NCBI RefSeq assembly: GCF_026627425.1
Contig: NZ_JAPNLH010000004.1
Location: 124,001 to 188,000, forward strand
Reading direction: 5' to 3'
Length of the DNA: 64,000 nucleotides
DNA from: Arthrobacter endolithicus
GTDB lineage: Bacteria; Actinomycetota; Actinomycetes; Actinomycetales; Micrococcaceae
The position numbers and the translations under genes are program-made. Every line of letters starts with the position of its first letter. The first letter of the stretch is position 1. Below, piece by piece: positions 62,193-64,000 of this stretch. Under the pieces are notes generated by a model, which worked only from the letters and a program-made list of their open reading frames with translations, was not told the origin of the DNA and searched no databases.

Positions 62193-63958
62193 TTTTCCCT
62201 GGCCTTTCTCGTCGTGCGCGTCTGCGGGACCAGATGCGCGGCGCGCTCGCGCAGCACGAACTTTTGGATCTTGCCCACCGGGTTGCGCGGAATCTGGTCT
62301 ATGGGCTCGAGCCGCTCGGGCCAGTAGTGTTTGCTCACGCCGCTGTGCTGCAGGAACCGCTGCAGCCCGCTGAAGCTCAGTTCCGCTCCCGGTGCCAGCC
62401 GGACGAAGGCGCAGGCGCGCTCGCCGAGCCGTGCGTCGGGCATGGCAACGATCGCCACATCGGCAATGGCGGGGTGCGTGTGCAGGAGTTGTTCGAGCTC
62501 GGCGACCGGAAGCTTCTCCCCGCCGCGGTTAATAATGTCGCGCACGCGACCGGTGATGCGCAGATAGCCTTCATCGTCGATGGTGGCCAGATCCCCGGTA
62601 CGGTACCAACCATCGGAGCTGAACGTCTCCGCGGCCAGCTCGGGCCGGTCCAGGTAGCCGTCGAAGACCGTGGGGCCGGTCAGTTCCAGATTGCCCTCCG
62701 CCTCCGGCGGCAGCCGCAGCCCGTCGTCGTCGACAATCCTCAGCTGCACTCCGGGCAGTGCCCTGCCGTCGGTACCCCACGCCTTCGACGGCGGGTCCGC
62801 CGGTGAGGTGAGCGCACCGAGCCCCGTCTCGGTGGTGCCGAACGCACCGCACACTGCCGTACCGAGCACGCGGGTGGCGCGTTCGGCCAGTGCCCGGGGG
62901 ACGGCCGCGCCCGTCACCACGAAGATACGCAGGCGTTCCGGCCGGGGCCCGCCGTCTTCCACTGCCTGCAGTAAATCGGTCAAAAAGGGCGTCGCGGCCT
63001 GCACGAATGTTGCTTCCCACTCATGCAGGATCTCCAACGCGCGGGGAGCATTCCAGACGCTTTGCAGGATCTGCGGGACGCCCAGCGTGAATGACAGCCA
63101 CATCCCGTAGAGGAAGCCCGTCTGGTGCGCCAACGGCGACGGGATATAGATGGAATCGGTGCCGTCCAGGCCCAGCTGGCGGGCTTCCATCAGGGCAGCC
63201 CGGGAAAGCCGCCGGTGCGTATGGATCACACCTTTGGGCCGGCCCGAGGTGCCGGAGGTCAGCAGCAGTTGGGCGGCGTCGTCCGGACCTGGTGCGCGCG
63301 CGTCCAGTGCTGCACGGTCGACGACGGCGGACGCCCAGGCGTGGTGCCAGGGGGACCATTGCACCCGTGGATTGGTGTTGTTGGGCATCAGCCGCGGGAC
63401 ACCTGCCGTGCCGTGCACCACAAAGACGTGCTCGACGCAGATGACGGCGGTGCCGGTGCCGGGACCGCTGCGGTCGAGCAGCCGGGCGATTTCGCTGGCA
63501 TGCTGGCGGCCGCGGAAATTGTCTGCCACCAGCAGCACCTTGGCCCCGGACTGCTGCAGCGCATAGGCAACTTCACGGTCGCCGAAAATCGGCATGATCG
63601 GCGCGATGACCGCCCCGATCCGCAGTGCCGCTGCGGAGATCACGACGAACTGGCGCCAGTTCGGCAGCTGGACGGCGATCCTGTCTCCAGCGGCGACTCC
63701 CAGGTTGAGAAAGACGGTCGCCGCGTGATCAACCTCGCTATCAAGGGCCGCCCAGCTTAGGTGCGACGTCGTATTCCAGCGGGCATCCACCACGGCTAGG
63801 GCGTGCGGTTTCTCTGTGGCCCAGCGCCGGATCCAGTCCGACGCCGTCATGGACTCGGCAGCGGCGCTCTCCTTCGCATCGGGCTCGGCGGGATGATGGA
63901 GCACGGGCCGGCGGGCGGAGCCCTGCTCCACCTCCATATCCAAGCCGAGCGTCTGCAT
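62189..63958 (-). CDS. AMP-forming acyl-CoA/acyl-adenylate ligase (cyclohexanecarboxylate-CoA-ligase-like)
   Basis: A member of the ANL adenylating family; 589 residues from ATG 63958. The core motifs are A3 LLTSGTSGRPKGVIHTH, A5 GAFGTTETG, A7/A8 DGWYRTGDLATIDDEGYLRITGRVRDIINRGGEKL, and A10 RNPVGKIQK with the catalytic Lys. It makes acyl-AMP and then probably the CoA ester; the general layout is close to cyclohexanecarboxylate- or fatty-acid-CoA ligases. The frame stays open to the window edge beyond 63958 (PNAYRISYPKFLAA), so the true start may lie outside; ATG 63850, giving MTASDWIRR, would be the shorter family-like start. It is upstream of and overlaps the acyl-CoA dehydrogenase gene. Confidence 0.85.
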   Translation of the reverse strand: MQTLGLDMEVEQGSARRPVLHHPAEPDAKESAAAESMTASDWIRRWATEKPHALAVVDARWNTTSHLSWAALDSEVDHAATVFLNLGVAAGDRIAVQLPNWRQFVVISAAALRIGAVIAPIMPIFGDREVAYALQQSGAKVLLVADNFRGRQHASEIARLLDRSGPGTGTAVICVEHVFVVHGTAGVPRLMPNNTNPRVQWSPWHHAWASAVVDRAALDARAPGPDDAAQLLLTSGTSGRPKGVIHTHRRLSRAALMEARQLGLDGTDSIYIPSPLAHQTGFLYGMWLSFTLGVPQILQSVWNAPRALEILHEWEATFVQAATPFLTDLLQAVEDGGPRPERLRIFVVTGAAVPRALAERATRVLGTAVCGAFGTTETGLGALTSPADPPSKAWGTDGRALPGVQLRIVDDDGLRLPPEAEGNLELTGPTVFDGYLDRPELAAETFSSDGWYRTGDLATIDDEGYLRITGRVRDIINRGGEKLPVAELEQLLHTHPAIADVAIVAMPDARLGERACAFVRLAPGAELSFSGLQRFLQHSGVSKHYWPERLEPIDQIPRNPVGKIQKFVLRERAAHLVPQTRTTRKAREK

Positions 63959-64000
63959 GGCGGCCAGGAATTTCGGATAAGAGATCCGGTACGCATTCGG

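Overview
This window is a high-GC stretch of chromosome from an actinobacterium, most likely Micrococcaceae (Arthrobacter-like). The evidence is the gene content and order: a SigA with a long acidic/Ala-rich N-terminus beside a DUF7455 protein and a ParE-type topoisomerase subunit, SepH, DUF3093, dut, DUF3710, an OB-fold protein, DUF3159, a CeoB/CeoC pair, and a DUF222/HNH endonuclease. GTG and TTG starts are common, and several genes appear to be leaderless. No rRNA operon, intact tRNA, CRISPR array, prophage or intact insertion sequence was seen.

Layout. 1-3.6 kb: sucB (5' end only), lpdA and pepA on the minus strand (2-oxoacid dehydrogenase and peptide turnover). 3.9-9.4 kb: a PAC2 protein, an MFS transporter, a DUF4192 protein and sigA, with an SigR/SigH-type promoter sequence ahead of sigA and a strong terminator after it. 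9.5-14.6 kb: DUF7455, parE, photolyase. 13.7-21.9 kb: an M56 protease and BlaI-family repressor pair diverging from cydA-cydB-cydDC (cytochrome bd oxidase and its assembly exporter), with two perfect 19-bp operator-like dyads between them. 22-29.9 kb: acetyltransferase, DinB protein, parC, a GNAT/acyl-CoA-ligase (Pat-like) protein, DUF5998. 29.9-38 kb: phosphodiesterase-like protein, thymidine kinase, SepH, DUF3093, dut, DUF3710, OB-fold, DUF3159 and two RCK potassium regulators. 38.1-41.1 kb: a repeat-rich HNH endonuclease gene lying between the RCK pair and a KimA-like potassium permease. 41.4-52.8 kb: the permease, a TRAM-domain RNA methyltransferase, a CtpE-like P-type ATPase, aconitase and dxs. 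52.8-59.4 kb: DUF402, an unknown protein, aldo/keto reductase, nucleoside hydrolase and a complete ECF transporter (S, T, fused A-A). 59.4-60.1 kb: a decayed region with a broken CitB/DcuR-type response regulator and a tRNA-like 3' fragment. 60.1-64 kb: a translationally coupled acyl-activating operon (AMP-ligase, acyl-CoA dehydrogenase, FabL-like reductase) that runs off the window edge.

Most genes are ordinary core metabolism and cell-biology genes. The most interesting points are the likely BlaI/M56 control of the cytochrome bd operon; the CydDC fusion with an expanded Ala-Asp hexanucleotide linker; a recurring pattern of short tandem duplications, several spanning stop codons; the nucleoside hydrolase next to an ECF transporter of unknown substrate; and the consistent TANNNT-N6-ATG leaderless promoters. 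All functional assignments rest on motif recognition by eye; no database search was run.
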